From Verrucomicrobiota bacterium (GTDB lineage: Bacteria > Verrucomicrobiota > Verrucomicrobiia > Chthoniobacterales > SZAS-18): a DNA stretch of 42,957 nucleotides. The stretch covers positions 1 to 42,957 of the forward strand of contig JAFAXH010000148.1 of assembly GCA_019241085.1 (NCBI GenBank), read 5' to 3'. The notes under the pieces are model-generated. The model did no database searches, was not told the origin of the DNA, and was given only the letters and a program-made list of their open reading frames with translations. The position numbers were made by a program, and so were the translations under genes. Below are positions 1 through 8,358 of the stretch, piece after piece; positions within the stretch are counted from its first letter, which is position 1, and every line of letters starts with the position of its first letter.

Positions 1-1354
1 CGGCCCCGACGCGCTCGGCGAGAAAGACGCTCGACACGCCGGCGCGCCTGCGTCCGTGCGCCTCGTAGCGCAGCGTGTCCACGGTGAGATGCACCTCGTC
101 CGGGTGCGCCTTGAGGCTCGACGCAATCGAGTAGAGCCGCGGCTGGAGCTTGCGCAAAAGGCTGACAAATTCCTGCGGCTTGAGACCGAGCTTGGGCGAG
201 TCGAGGAGGAAGTCGATGATCTCGCGGCCGTAAAGATATTTGTCGAGTTCGGTGCGGAAATTCGGGTTGATTAAATCCTTCAAAAAAGCGTCCGCCTGGT
301 CGCGCGCGGCGAGGGCTTCGAAAAATTCCTTGTGCGGCGCGCGGATGGCGTAATCGCGCAAGAGCGCGAGCCGGATCGGCTTCGGCTGACCGTCCGCGCC
401 GGCGACTGCTTCCTCGCCGTCGCAGCCGAGCGCGCGCAGGATTTCATCGACGAGTTCCGGCGCGTTCGTCGGCCAAAGTCCGAGCGCGTCGCCGACTTCG
501 TAAGTCAGCCCGCTGCCGGCGAGGGAGATTTCGTAATGCCGTGTGTCCTTCGCCGATTCATCGCCGGTGAGTTTCTGGCTGCGGAGAAGTTTCGCGGGAA
601 AGGGATTCGTGCGCGACCACGCCGCCGCGGCCGGCGCGGAGACCGCGAGCGACGCCACGGCGACATCGCTGCGCATCGGCTGGTTCGCGGCGGCGAGGTC
701 TTTCGCGCCAGCGTCCATGTGCGCGCCTTCGTCGTGATGTCCCGCCGCCGGATCGAGCGCGGCGAGCGCGTCGAGCGCGGCGGCGAGCCATGCTTTCGCC
801 GGCGCGTCGTAGTCGGTGTCGCAATCGACCCGCGGCACGAGCCGGCGCGCGCCAAGCTCGGCGAGACGTTCATCGAACTTCCGGCCGCAGCCGCAAAAAT
901 CTTCGTAATTGCGGTCGCCGAGCGCGAGCACGGAGAAGGCGAGATTGCCGAGGCGCGGATGCTCGGCGGCGTGCAATTTTTCCCAAAATCCAGCGGCGTT
1001 ATCCGGCGGATCGCCTTCGCCCCAAGTGCTCGTCACGAGCAGCAGGTGCGATTCTTTTTGCAACTCTCCCGGCTCGACGGCGTCGAGCGCGTGCATCTTC
1101 GGCGCGAAGCCGCGTTTCTCGGCTTCGACGCGGCATTTTTTGGCGAGTCCTTCGGCGTTGCCGGTCTGGCTGCCGAACAGGATGAGCACCGTTTTTTTCT
1201 GCGTCGCCGGCGGCGCGGGCGCGGCGAGAGCGGCGCCGTTGCCTGGCGCGGGCGAGCCGGAAAACAGGCCGGCGAAAAAGCCGTTGAGCCATTGCCGTTG
1301 TTCTTCGGAAAACGGCGCGGTTTCGGGGATGAATGGAACGGCGGGAGACGTCAT
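1..1354 (-). CDS. CysJ-like diflavin reductase, partial (3' end outside window)
   Basis: Flavoprotein expected to pass electrons from NADPH through FAD and FMN to a partner enzyme, here probably the adjacent nitrate reductase. The visible 451 residues begin MTSPAVPFIPET. A flavodoxin domain covers about 55-200, with the FMN phosphate loop GSQTGNAE and the motif STWGEGDPPDN. A ferredoxin-reductase-type FAD domain follows, with the RLYSIASS motif near residue 420. The NADPH-binding domain lies beyond base 1. The ATG is 4 bases after the nasA stop, so the two genes are translationally close. In some bacteria a NasA-type protein and this reductase are one fused polypeptide; here they are separate and in different frames. 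The name 'sulfite reductase alpha subunit' would follow from homology, but no cysI is visible. Confidence 0.9.
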   Translation of the reverse strand, partial: MTSPAVPFIPETAPFSEEQRQWLNGFFAGLFSGSPAPGNGAALAAPAPPATQKKTVLILFGSQTGNAEGLAKKCRVEAEKRGFAPKMHALDAVEPGELQKESHLLLVTSTWGEGDPPDNAAGFWEKLHAAEHPRLGNLAFSVLALGDRNYEDFCGCGRKFDERLAELGARRLVPRVDCDTDYDAPAKAWLAAALDALAALDPAAGHHDEGAHMDAGAKDLAAANQPMRSDVAVASLAVSAPAAAAWSRTNPFPAKLLRSQKLTGDESAKDTRHYEISLAGSGLTYEVGDALGLWPTNAPELVDEILRALGCDGEEAVAGADGQPKPIRLALLRDYAIRAPHKEFFEALAARDQADAFLKDLINPNFRTELDKYLYGREIIDFLLDSPKLGLKPQEFVSLLRKLQPRLYSIASSLKAHPDEVHLTVDTLRYEAHGRRRAGVSSVFLAERVGA

Positions 1355-1358
1355 AAAA

Positions 1359-3530
1359 TTAAACAGTCGCGGGTTGTTGCGACGGAGCGGAAATGGCGGC
1401 GGAAACGCGCGCCAAACGCACGGCGCAAAATTTCAATTCCGGCTGGAGCGAAATTGGATCGGTCGCTTCGCTGGTGACGGCGTTGATCGACGCGCGCTCG
1501 GCCCAGTGAAACGGCGCCCAGCAGCAACCAACGCGGATGTCGGTGGAGACGCGCGCGGGCAATTCCGCGTCGCCGCGGCGCGAGGAAACTCGGACGAGGT
1601 CGCCAGTTTCCACACCGAGCGCGGCGGCGTCGGCGGGATGAATTTCGAGAAACGGCGCGGGGTTCAGTTTGTTGAGCGCGGAAACCTTGCCGGTCTTCGT
1701 GCGCGTGTGCCATTGGTGCGCGAGACGGCCGGTGGTGAGCACGAACGGAAACGCGTCGTCCGGCATTTCGGCGTCGGGCAAAAACGGCCGGGCAAGAAAT
1801 TGCGCGCGGCCGTTCGGCGTCGGAAAACGCAAATCGTTTGCAACAACGTAACGGCGCTTGGTTTCCACGGCGTCCGGCGCGGGCGCGAGCGGCCAGGTGA
1901 GCGCGCCGTCGCGGGCGAGCCGCGCGTGCGACATGCCGCGCAAATCGTAGCCAGTGCGCGGATTGTGCGAGCGGGCGATTTCGTCGAAAATTTCCGCCGC
2001 CGATTGAAACGCAAACGCCGCGCCAAAGCCGAGCCGGCGCGCGACTTCGCACACCAGTTGCCAGTCCGGCCGCGCGTCGGTCGGCGGCGCGACGGCGCGC
2101 GGCGCCAGCGTCACCATGCGCGACGAATTCACCATCGTGCCCGCGGCCTCGGCCCACAGCGCGCCGGGCAAAAGAATGTGCGCGTAACGCCCGGTCTCGG
2201 TCGGCTGATACGCGTCCTGCACAACGACGAATTCCGCGCGTTCGAGCGCGCGGCGCACGCGATCGCGATTCGGCATCGTCGCGAGCGGATTGGAGCCGAT
2301 GACCCACAGTGCGCGCACCGCGCCGGCTTCCATCGCCTTGAATAAATCCACCGCCGCGAGACCGGGCGTGGGTCGGATCGCGCCGGCGGGCAATTTCCAC
2401 AACGCTTCGGTCTCAGCCCGGTCGCGCGCGTCGGTCACGTTGCGTTGGCCGGGCAGGCCCGAGGCGAGGTAGCCGACCTCGCGTCCGCCCATCGCGTTCG
2501 GCTGGCCGGTGAGCGAGAATGGACCGCTGCCGGGTCGGCCGAAACGGCCGGTGGCGAGGTGCAGGTTGCAGATCGCGTTCGTGCTCCAGGTGCCGCGCGT
2601 GCTCTGGCAAATGCCCTGCGTCCAGAGGGTGAGAAAATTCGGCGCGGCGGCGAGCATTTCCGCCGCGCGATGGAGGTCGGCTTCCGGCAAATCGCAGAGC
2701 GCGGCGACGCGATCCGGCGGGTAGTCGGCGAGCAGTGCGGCGAGCGCGTCCCAGCCGTCGGTGCAGCGCGCGATGAAGTCGGGATCGACGGCGCCGTTTT
2801 TCAGCAAAAGATGCAGCAAGCCGTTGAGCAACGCGAGGTCGCTGCCGGGACGCAGCGGCAGAAAAAGCGTGGCTTCCGCCGCGGTCGCCGTGCGGCGCGG
2901 ATCGGCGACGATGAGCCGCGCGCGCGCGTCCGATTTCATGCGGCGGCGCAGGCGTTGAAAAAGGATTGGATGGCAGTCGGCCATGTTCGCGCCGAGGGCG
3001 AAAAACAGGTCGGCGTGCTCGAAGTCCTCGTAGTGTCCCGGCGGCGCGTCGGCGCCGAGCGAGGTCTTGTAACCAGCCGCCGCGCTGGCCATGCAGAGGC
3101 GCGAATTCGAGTCGATGTTGTTCGTGCCGAGAAAGCCTTTGACGAGCTTGTTGGCGACGTATTGCGCCTCGGTCGAAAGCTGGCCGCTGACGTAGAGCGC
3201 GACGGCATCCGGACCGTGCGCGGCGATGATTTTTTTGAAGCCGTCGGCCACCGCGTCGAGCGCGAAATCGACCGGCACGCGCTCGAACTCGCCGGGCGCG
3301 CCGCCAGCCCTTCGCCGGTGCGCATACGCGAGCCGGCCGGGGACGTGCAAGGTCTCGTGCACGGTGCTGCCCTTCGTGCAAAGCGCGCCAAAATTTGCCG
3401 GATGATTTTTGTCGCCCGACACGCCGACGACGCGCCCGCGCTCGACGCGCAGAATCATGCCGCAGCCGACGCCGCAATAAGGGCAGACGGTGCGGACGTG
3501 TTGGGTGGGCGTGTCGGTTTCGCCGGACAT
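1359..3530 (-). CDS. nasA: Assimilatory nitrate reductase, catalytic subunit
   Basis: Cytoplasmic molybdenum enzyme reducing nitrate to nitrite for nitrogen assimilation. The protein is 723 residues. The N-terminal [4Fe-4S] ligands are Cys16, Cys19, Cys23 and Cys51 (CPYCGVGC then LCTKG). SNSRLC places the likely molybdenum-ligand cysteine at 146. Molybdopterin-guanine dinucleotide binding motifs follow, and the C-terminal domain contains TTGRLAHQWHTRTKTGK and QPELKFCAVR. It lacks the BFD-like Fe-S tail found in some NasA proteins and stops soon after the QPELK segment. It lies last but one in the nrt operon, 21 bases after nrtD, with the flavoprotein reductase 4 bases downstream as its probable electron donor. 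No nitrite reductase is visible. Confidence 0.95.
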   Translation of the reverse strand: MSGETDTPTQHVRTVCPYCGVGCGMILRVERGRVVGVSGDKNHPANFGALCTKGSTVHETLHVPGRLAYAHRRRAGGAPGEFERVPVDFALDAVADGFKKIIAAHGPDAVALYVSGQLSTEAQYVANKLVKGFLGTNNIDSNSRLCMASAAAGYKTSLGADAPPGHYEDFEHADLFFALGANMADCHPILFQRLRRRMKSDARARLIVADPRRTATAAEATLFLPLRPGSDLALLNGLLHLLLKNGAVDPDFIARCTDGWDALAALLADYPPDRVAALCDLPEADLHRAAEMLAAAPNFLTLWTQGICQSTRGTWSTNAICNLHLATGRFGRPGSGPFSLTGQPNAMGGREVGYLASGLPGQRNVTDARDRAETEALWKLPAGAIRPTPGLAAVDLFKAMEAGAVRALWVIGSNPLATMPNRDRVRRALERAEFVVVQDAYQPTETGRYAHILLPGALWAEAAGTMVNSSRMVTLAPRAVAPPTDARPDWQLVCEVARRLGFGAAFAFQSAAEIFDEIARSHNPRTGYDLRGMSHARLARDGALTWPLAPAPDAVETKRRYVVANDLRFPTPNGRAQFLARPFLPDAEMPDDAFPFVLTTGRLAHQWHTRTKTGKVSALNKLNPAPFLEIHPADAAALGVETGDLVRVSSRRGDAELPARVSTDIRVGCCWAPFHWAERASINAVTSEATDPISLQPELKFCAVRLARVSAAISAPSQQPATV

Positions 3531-3551
3531 GATGGCGTCGGCGGTTGGTGG

Positions 3552-4424
3552 TTATCGGGAAATGAATTGCGGCTCGAAGGCGGGATCGCTCACCGCCAGC
3601 GCGGCGGCAGCGGCTTTTTGCGAGGCGACGCGGGCTTCGCCTTTGAGGTGCGAGCGTTCTTCGAGGAACGTGATGAGATGTTCGCGCAAGCGGTAGTAAT
3701 CCGGGTGCGCCATGACGGCCTGGCGTTCGCGCGGGCGCGGAAATTTGACTTCCAAAATGTCGCCGACTTCGGCCGCGGGACCGTTGGTCATCATCACGAT
3801 GCGGTCGGAAAGAAAGAGCGCTTCATCCACGTCGTGGGTCACCATCAGCGCGGTGCGTTTGTCGCGGCGCCAGAGTTCGATGAGCACCTGTTGCAGCTCG
3901 TAGCGCGTGAGCGAATCGAGCATGCCGAACGGCTCATCGAGCAGCAGCATTTTCGGGCTGAGCGCGAAGGCGCGCGCGATGCCGACGCGCTGGCGCATGC
4001 CCTGGCTCAGCTCGGCCGGTTTTTTGTGCATCGCGTCGGCGAGGCCGACGATGGCGAGGTAATATTCCACGATCTGCTGGCGCTCCAGTTTCGTGGCGGT
4101 GTAGAAAACCTGGTTGACGCCGAGCGCGACGTTTTCATATGCCGTGAGCCACGGCAGGAGCGAGGGCGACTGGAAGACGACGCCGCGATCCGGGCCGGCG
4201 CCGCGCACCTCTTTGCCGGCGAGAATCATCGCGCCGGTGGTCAGCTCGCTGAGGCCGGCGAGCATCGAGAGCACGGTCGATTTGCCGCAGCCGGAATGGC
4301 CGATGAGCGTGATGAATTCGCCGCGCTGAATTTCCAGGTCGAAGTCGCGCACGATGACCGCCGGACCTTTCGGCGTCGGGTAGGATTTTGTCAGCTTCGA
4401 GAGTTCGACGTAAGGGTGGGTCAT
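3552..4424 (-). CDS. nrtD: Nitrate ABC transporter ATP-binding protein
   Basis: ATPase subunit of a nitrate/sulfonate/taurine-class importer, on the cytoplasmic face with NrtB. It has 290 residues: Walker [10 protein letters not shown] near 44, Q-loop [11 protein letters not shown], signature [16 protein letters not shown] (LSQGM instead of LSGGQ), Walker [14 protein letters not shown] and switch histidine in [10 protein letters not shown]. The length matches NrtD without a fused binding domain. It lies 33 bases after the nrtC-like gene. Two different ATPases in one operon suggest a heteromeric ATPase pair, as in cyanobacterial NrtC/NrtD. Confidence 0.93.
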   Translation of the reverse strand: MTHPYVELSKLTKSYPTPKGPAVIVRDFDLEIQRGEFITLIGHSGCGKSTVLSMLAGLSELTTGAMILAGKEVRGAGPDRGVVFQSPSLLPWLTAYENVALGVNQVFYTATKLERQQIVEYYLAIVGLADAMHKKPAELSQGMRQRVGIARAFALSPKMLLLDEPFGMLDSLTRYELQQVLIELWRRDKRTALMVTHDVDEALFLSDRIVMMTNGPAAEVGDILEVKFPRPRERQAVMAHPDYYRLREHLITFLEERSHLKGEARVASQKAAAAALAVSDPAFEPQFISR

Positions 4425-4457
4425 GGCTCGACGACAGGAGGAGGGTAAAAGAAAAAT

Positions 4458-5363
4458 TCAGGCGCCGATTTCGAGCGACTCGCGCTTCAGCTCGGAGCGA
4501 CGGAGCGCGGGACGCTGGACGCGTGCGCGGTCGAGGTCTTCGGGTTCGATTTCTGGCAGCGTGAGCTTGCGCTCGATGTGCGCCCGCGGCCGGGCGCCGG
4601 GGCCGAGCAGGAAGCTCAGCACTTCGGCGCGGATGGCCTGGAAACGCGGGTCGTGATTGATCGCTTTGCGGTCGCGCGGACGCGCGATGTCCACGGCCAC
4701 GGCCGGGCCGAGCGTGGCGTTGGGTCCGGCGGAAAGCGGGATGATGCGGTCGGCGAGGAGGATGCCTTCGTCCACGTCGTTCGTGATGAGGACGACGGTT
4801 TTTTTGTCGGCTTCCCAGATGCGTTCGATCTCGTCCTGCAACGTCGCGCGGGTGAGCGCATCGAGCGCGCCGAGCGGCTCGTCGAGCAACAAAATTTGCG
4901 GGTCCATCGCCAGCGCGCGGGCGACCGAGACGCGCTGCCTCATGCCGCCCGAAAGCTCGCGCGGGAGCTTGTCGCGGGCGGGCGCGAGGTTGACCATTTT
5001 GATGAATTTTTCGACGTGCTCCTTGCGCCGCTCCGCCGGCCAGTTCGGGTTCACCTGATTGACGGCGAGCGCGACGTTTTCAAAGACCGTGAGCCACGGC
5101 AGCAGCGAGTAATTTTGAAACACCACGCCGCGGTCCGGTCCGGGGCCGGCGATCCCGGTGCCATTGAGCAACGCCTGGCCCGAGTCCGGTCCGAGCAGGC
5201 CGGCGATGAGGTTGATGAGCGTCGTCTTGCCGGCGCCGGAATAGCCGACGATGGCGACGAATTCGCCGCGCTCGATCGTCAGGTTGATGTCGCGCAAAAC
5301 CTCCGTGCGCGCGCCGCGCGGACCGAAGCCTTTGCTGACGTTTTGGAGTTGAAGGAAAGGCAT
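4458..5363 (-). CDS. nrtC: Nitrate ABC transporter ATP-binding protein (NrtC-like, short form)
   Basis: Second ATPase of the nitrate importer. The likely protein is 301 residues starting [14 protein letters not shown]: Walker [10 protein letters not shown], signature [16 protein letters not shown], Walker [14 protein letters not shown] and [15 protein letters not shown], where the usual switch histidine is Asn (ITND rather than THD). It lacks the C-terminal NrtA-like domain of cyanobacterial NrtC. I chose the ATG at 5363 because an upstream in-frame extension would run through the cassette repeat into the opposite-strand GxxExxY gene. The start codon itself lies inside the inverted repeat that borders that cassette, so the cassette has replaced the native leader between nrtB and this gene. 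Confidence 0.9.
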   Translation of the reverse strand: MPFLQLQNVSKGFGPRGARTEVLRDINLTIERGEFVAIVGYSGAGKTTLINLIAGLLGPDSGQALLNGTGIAGPGPDRGVVFQNYSLLPWLTVFENVALAVNQVNPNWPAERRKEHVEKFIKMVNLAPARDKLPRELSGGMRQRVSVARALAMDPQILLLDEPLGALDALTRATLQDEIERIWEADKKTVVLITNDVDEGILLADRIIPLSAGPNATLGPAVAVDIARPRDRKAINHDPRFQAIRAEVLSFLLGPGARPRAHIERKLTLPEIEPEDLDRARVQRPALRRSELKRESLEIGA

Positions 5364-5907
5364 CACACAAGGGCCACGAGGGGCACCAGGAAAGAGAAGG
5401 ATTGTTAAGTTAGAACGGGTTGCTCTAGGAATGGGCAAATGACGGAAAATGAGATTGCGAAGGTGGTAGTCGGAACAGCGATGCGCGTGCATACGGCGCT
5501 GGGGCCGGGCCTGCTGGAATCGGTGTATGAGATTGTGCTGGCGCGGGCGTTAGAGCGCGCTGGTTTGCGGATCGAGCGGCAGAAACCCATCTCAATTGTT
5601 TTTGAGGATTTAGTCTTCCAAGAAGCTTTTCGCGCGGATCTCTGGGTTGAGGACAAGGTGATCGTTGAACTCAAATCCGTAGAGTCGTTGCTGCCGGTGC
5701 ATTGCAAGCAAGTGCTCACCCAGCTCCGCTTGAGCGGACTCAAGCTCGGTTTGCTGCTGAATTTTGGTGAAGCGCGATTGAAGAACGGCTTGTATCGCAT
5801 CATCAACGGCAAGCTCACTGAATCCCCGGAGATTGATCCCGCCGAAATCATTTTATAGTTCTCTTCTGCCTCCGATCCCTTGTGCTCCTCGTGGCCCTTG
5901 TGTGATG
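5361..5907. mobile_element. Palindrome-bracketed cassette 1 (inverted repeats around a GxxExxY gene)
   Basis: Inverted repeats at 5361-5386 and 5882-5907 match at 25 of 26 positions (outer end CATCACACAAGGGCCACGAG). They enclose one gene and very little else. The outer edges abut the nrt genes: the left repeat contains the nrtC start codon and the right repeat ends 8 bases before the nrtB stop codon. No transposase is present and no target-site duplication is obvious. The arms are seen directly in the sequence; mobility is an inference from the tight fit inside an otherwise normal operon. Confidence 0.75.
5439..5858 (+). CDS. GxxExxY protein (PD-(D/E)XK nuclease-like)
   Basis: Small protein of 139 residues, named for Gly24-Glu27-Tyr30 (GLLESVY). 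A PD-(D/E)XK-type core is visible as Asp67 (FRADL), Glu77 and Lys79 (VELKS). The family is assigned to the PD-(D/E)XK nuclease superfamily (PDDEXK_3), but its biological role is not established. The gene is intact, has AGGAA 8-10 bases before the ATG, and points against the surrounding nrt operon. It fills the space between two inverted repeats. A related broken copy lies at 38993-39414, with the same N-terminal pattern MTE(N/D)EIA. Confidence 0.9.
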   Translation: MTENEIAKVVVGTAMRVHTALGPGLLESVYEIVLARALERAGLRIERQKPISIVFEDLVFQEAFRADLWVEDKVIVELKSVESLLPVHCKQVLTQLRLSGLKLGLLLNFGEARLKNGLYRIINGKLTESPEIDPAEIIL

Positions 5908-5914
5908 CTTTCCC

Positions 5915-6697
5915 TTAAGCCGTCTTAAAGCGCGATTCCGCGAGGCTCATCAGCTTGTCGAGCGCGAAGCCGACGAGGCCGATGACGAGGATGCAGAGGA
6001 TGATGTTTTCGTATTTCAAACTCTGGTAGCTGTCCCAGAGAAAGCCGCCGACGCCGGGCGTATTCGTGATCATTTCCGCGGCGACGATGACCAGCCAGGC
6101 GATGCCGAGGCTCAGCCGGAAACCGGTGAACATGTAGGGCAGCGTCGCGGGCAGCATGACCTTGAACAGCGTGGTCAGCGGCGAGAGGCGCAAGACTTTG
6201 GCCACGTTCAAATAATCCTGCGGAATGGCGCGCACGCCGACGGCGGTGTTGATGACCGTGGGCCACATCGAGCAGAGCGCGATGGTGAAGAGCGCGGCGG
6301 GCTGGTTCTTTTGAAAAAGCAATAATCCGAGCGGCAGCCAGGCGAGCGGCGAGACCGGGCGCAGGATTTGGATGAGCGGGTCGAACATCTTCGCGAAGAT
6401 CTTCGACGAGCCGAGCAGGAAGCCGAGCGGCGTGCCGAGAATGAGCGCGATGGCGTAGCCTTTGCAGACGAACCAGAGCGAATACGCGGTGAAACGGCCG
6501 ATGCCCTGATCCTGCTCGCCGCGCTTGGCAAACGGTTCCAGCAGGTAGGGCTTGCTGGCCTCCCAGGTCTGGCCCGGAGTGGGCAGATTTTTGAACGTCG
6601 GGATGCCTGGCAGCACGCGCCAGAGGATGAGCACGCAGAAGATGCCGACGAGCGGCAGCAGGAGCCAGTCGAATTTGAAAGCAACGGTTTTTTGCAT
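5915..6697 (-). CDS. nrtB: Nitrate ABC transporter permease
   Basis: Inner-membrane permease of the nitrate importer, 260 residues. A hydrophobic helix at about 9-28 (WLLLPLVGIFCVLILW) is followed by the binding-protein-dependent permease domain, with helices around YAIALILGTPLGFLLG, AALFTIALCSMWPTVINT and IAWLVIVAAEMI. The EAA-loop-like stretch DYLNVAKVLRLSPLTTLFKVMLP contacts the ATPases. I use the ATG at 6697; a TTG 12 bases upstream is possible. It is 22 bases after nrtA. The GxxExxY cassette separates it from the ATPase genes, so co-transcription of the distal genes depends on read-through of the cassette. Confidence 0.92.
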   Translation of the reverse strand: MQKTVAFKFDWLLLPLVGIFCVLILWRVLPGIPTFKNLPTPGQTWEASKPYLLEPFAKRGEQDQGIGRFTAYSLWFVCKGYAIALILGTPLGFLLGSSKIFAKMFDPLIQILRPVSPLAWLPLGLLLFQKNQPAALFTIALCSMWPTVINTAVGVRAIPQDYLNVAKVLRLSPLTTLFKVMLPATLPYMFTGFRLSLGIAWLVIVAAEMITNTPGVGGFLWDSYQSLKYENIILCILVIGLVGFALDKLMSLAESRFKTA

Positions 6698-6719
6698 AGT
6701 CAGTTGCAAATAATTTGCA

Positions 6720-8084
6720 TCAACCTTTCAGCGCGTGGACCTCGAAGGATTTCGCGTATTCCTCGGGCTTCGTTGGATCGAAAACTTTGCCGTCAAAGAG
6801 CGTCTCCGGCTCGTCGTTCGAGCCGCCGTGGGCGTAGCCGATCTCCTTCATCGCTTCTTCGTAAATGTCCGGGCGCAGCACTTTTTTTGGCACGCCTTCG
6901 TAGTCGGGCGCGCCGGTGACGAAGCCCCAGCGGCGGAATTGCGTGAGCCACCACTTGCCGTATTTGAGCTGCGGGTAGTTGCAGTTCCGCTTCGCGAAAG
7001 TCATGCAGTATTCCGTGTCTTCGAGCTTGCGGCCGTCGCCGTAGTCGAGGTGGCCGAGCATCCGGCCCAGGATGAGGTCAGCCGGGCAGTTGATGTAGGC
7101 CGGCTTGCTGACGATGTCGCAGGCTTCCTTGCGGTTGCCGAGGTCGGCGAGCCACTGGCTGGCCTTGTGCACGGCTTTGAGCGCGGCTTTCACCGCCTTC
7201 GGATTTTTCTCCGCGAACTCCGCGGAAAAGCCGAGCACCTTTTCCGGGTGGTCTTTCCACATGTCCTGCGTGGTGACGCTGGTGAAGCCGATGTCCTCGG
7301 CGATGCTCCGCGCGCCCCACGGCTCGCCCACGCAGAAGCCATCCATCTTGCCCACTTTCATCTGCACGACCATGTTCGGCGGCGGGATGGTGATGAGCGT
7401 CACGTCGGCGGCTTCGTTGTTCGGTCCGCCGGGCTGGATGCCGCCGACGCCGAGGTAATAACGCATCCACATCGCGTGCGTGCCGGGTGGGAAAGTCATC
7501 GCGAAGCTCAGCGGATTGCCGGCTTTTTTCGCTTCATCGACGAAGGGCTTCAGCGCCTTTGGGTCCGCGGCGACCTTGCCTTTGAGATCTTTTTTCAATG
7601 TGATCGCCTGGCCGTTGCGATTGAGCAGCCACGGGATAATCATCGGCTTCACCGCCGGCCCGAGCAGGCCCATCGTGGCGGCAAACGGGATGCCGAAAAG
7701 CAGGTGCGTCGCCTGGATGGCGCCGCCGTTGAGATTGTCGCGGATGACCGCCCAACTCGCGCCTTTGTCGATGGTCGAGTTGATGCCGACTTCCTTGAAC
7801 CAGCCCTTCTCGTGCGCGACGACCAGCGGCGCGCAATCGGTCAGCGCGATGATGCCGAAGCGCAGGTCAGCCGTTTCCGGCGCATCGCCCGCCGCGTAGG
7901 CGCCGCCGACCCAGCCGCGCGGCAATCCGGCCAGCAGCGCGGAGGCCGTCAGGCCGCCCAGCGAGGTCCGGATAAAGCGGCGCCGGCTGAAGTTTTTGGA
8001 AGGCGTCGAAGCGGTGGGAGCGGGGTCGGCAGACTGGCTGGGGAGTGACGCAGACATCGTGGAGAAAAATGACGAGGTGACCAT
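6720..8084 (-). CDS. nrtA: Nitrate ABC transporter substrate-binding protein, Tat-exported
   Basis: Periplasmic nitrate-binding component, 454 residues, first gene of the nas operon. The N terminus carries a twin-arginine signal (SRRRFIRTSLGG at about 33-44, then ASALLAGLPRG and a likely cleavage at AYAAGDA). The mature part resembles NrtA/SsuA-like proteins: LRFGIIALTDCAPLVVAHEKGWF and GWFKEVG near its start, and VGEPWGARSIAEDIG. An AGGAG six bases before the ATG at 8084 decides the start over an internal Met at 8057. The Tat signal suggests folded export. The upstream 274 bases are shared with a divergent gene and hold a hairpin at 8267-8293. Confidence 0.93.
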   Translation of the reverse strand: MVTSSFFSTMSASLPSQSADPAPTASTPSKNFSRRRFIRTSLGGLTASALLAGLPRGWVGGAYAAGDAPETADLRFGIIALTDCAPLVVAHEKGWFKEVGINSTIDKGASWAVIRDNLNGGAIQATHLLFGIPFAATMGLLGPAVKPMIIPWLLNRNGQAITLKKDLKGKVAADPKALKPFVDEAKKAGNPLSFAMTFPPGTHAMWMRYYLGVGGIQPGGPNNEAADVTLITIPPPNMVVQMKVGKMDGFCVGEPWGARSIAEDIGFTSVTTQDMWKDHPEKVLGFSAEFAEKNPKAVKAALKAVHKASQWLADLGNRKEACDIVSKPAYINCPADLILGRMLGHLDYGDGRKLEDTEYCMTFAKRNCNYPQLKYGKWWLTQFRRWGFVTGAPDYEGVPKKVLRPDIYEEAMKEIGYAHGGSNDEPETLFDGKVFDPTKPEEYAKSFEVHALKG

Positions 8085-8266
8085 TGCGGGCTCCTAGCAC
8101 GCGATATGCCACTGCACTGCGAGCGACCTCCGCAGCGAGTGTGCGCGGACGATGGAGCAGAGAGATAACGCCTTGGAGTCAGGCATCTTGGGGCGCGCAT
8201 GAATGCGGCCGGTGGGCGCGTTTTCAGCGCCGTGTCCCAGTGAGCTTGCGGCGCCTCCGCGTTGGT

Positions 8267-8293
8267 GGCTTTTTGTCAGTCTGCCAAAAAGCC
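8267..8293. repeat. Perfect hairpin in the divergent nrtA leader
   Basis: A perfect 9-base inverted repeat, GGCTTTTTG and CAAAAAGCC, with a 9-base loop. It lies about 185 bases upstream of the nrtA start and 66 bases upstream of the divergent gene. It could be an operator or an RNA stem in the nrt leader. The T-rich tract is inside the arm and no U tract follows, so it is not a standard terminator. Apart from this hairpin, I see no convincing sigma-54 or sigma-70 promoter in 8085-8358. Confidence 0.4.
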
Positions 8294-8358
8294 CGCACGC
8301 ACTGGTCGCAACGCACGGTTGTTTTTTCACCAGCCCGCGCGCAGACTCGTCCGCGCCA

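Noticed and set aside
332-4448. Long plus-strand reading frames opposite the nas operon (for example 332-1477 and 2445-4448)
   Set aside because: They are antisense shadows in high-GC DNA, rich in Arg/Ala with no family motifs; the minus-strand frames encode recognisable NasA, NrtD and CysJ-like proteins.
5364-5492. An N-terminal extension of the nrtC-like ATPase to 5492
   Set aside because: It would run through the inverted repeat and into the start of the opposite GxxExxY gene, and the family start is at MPFLQLQNV.
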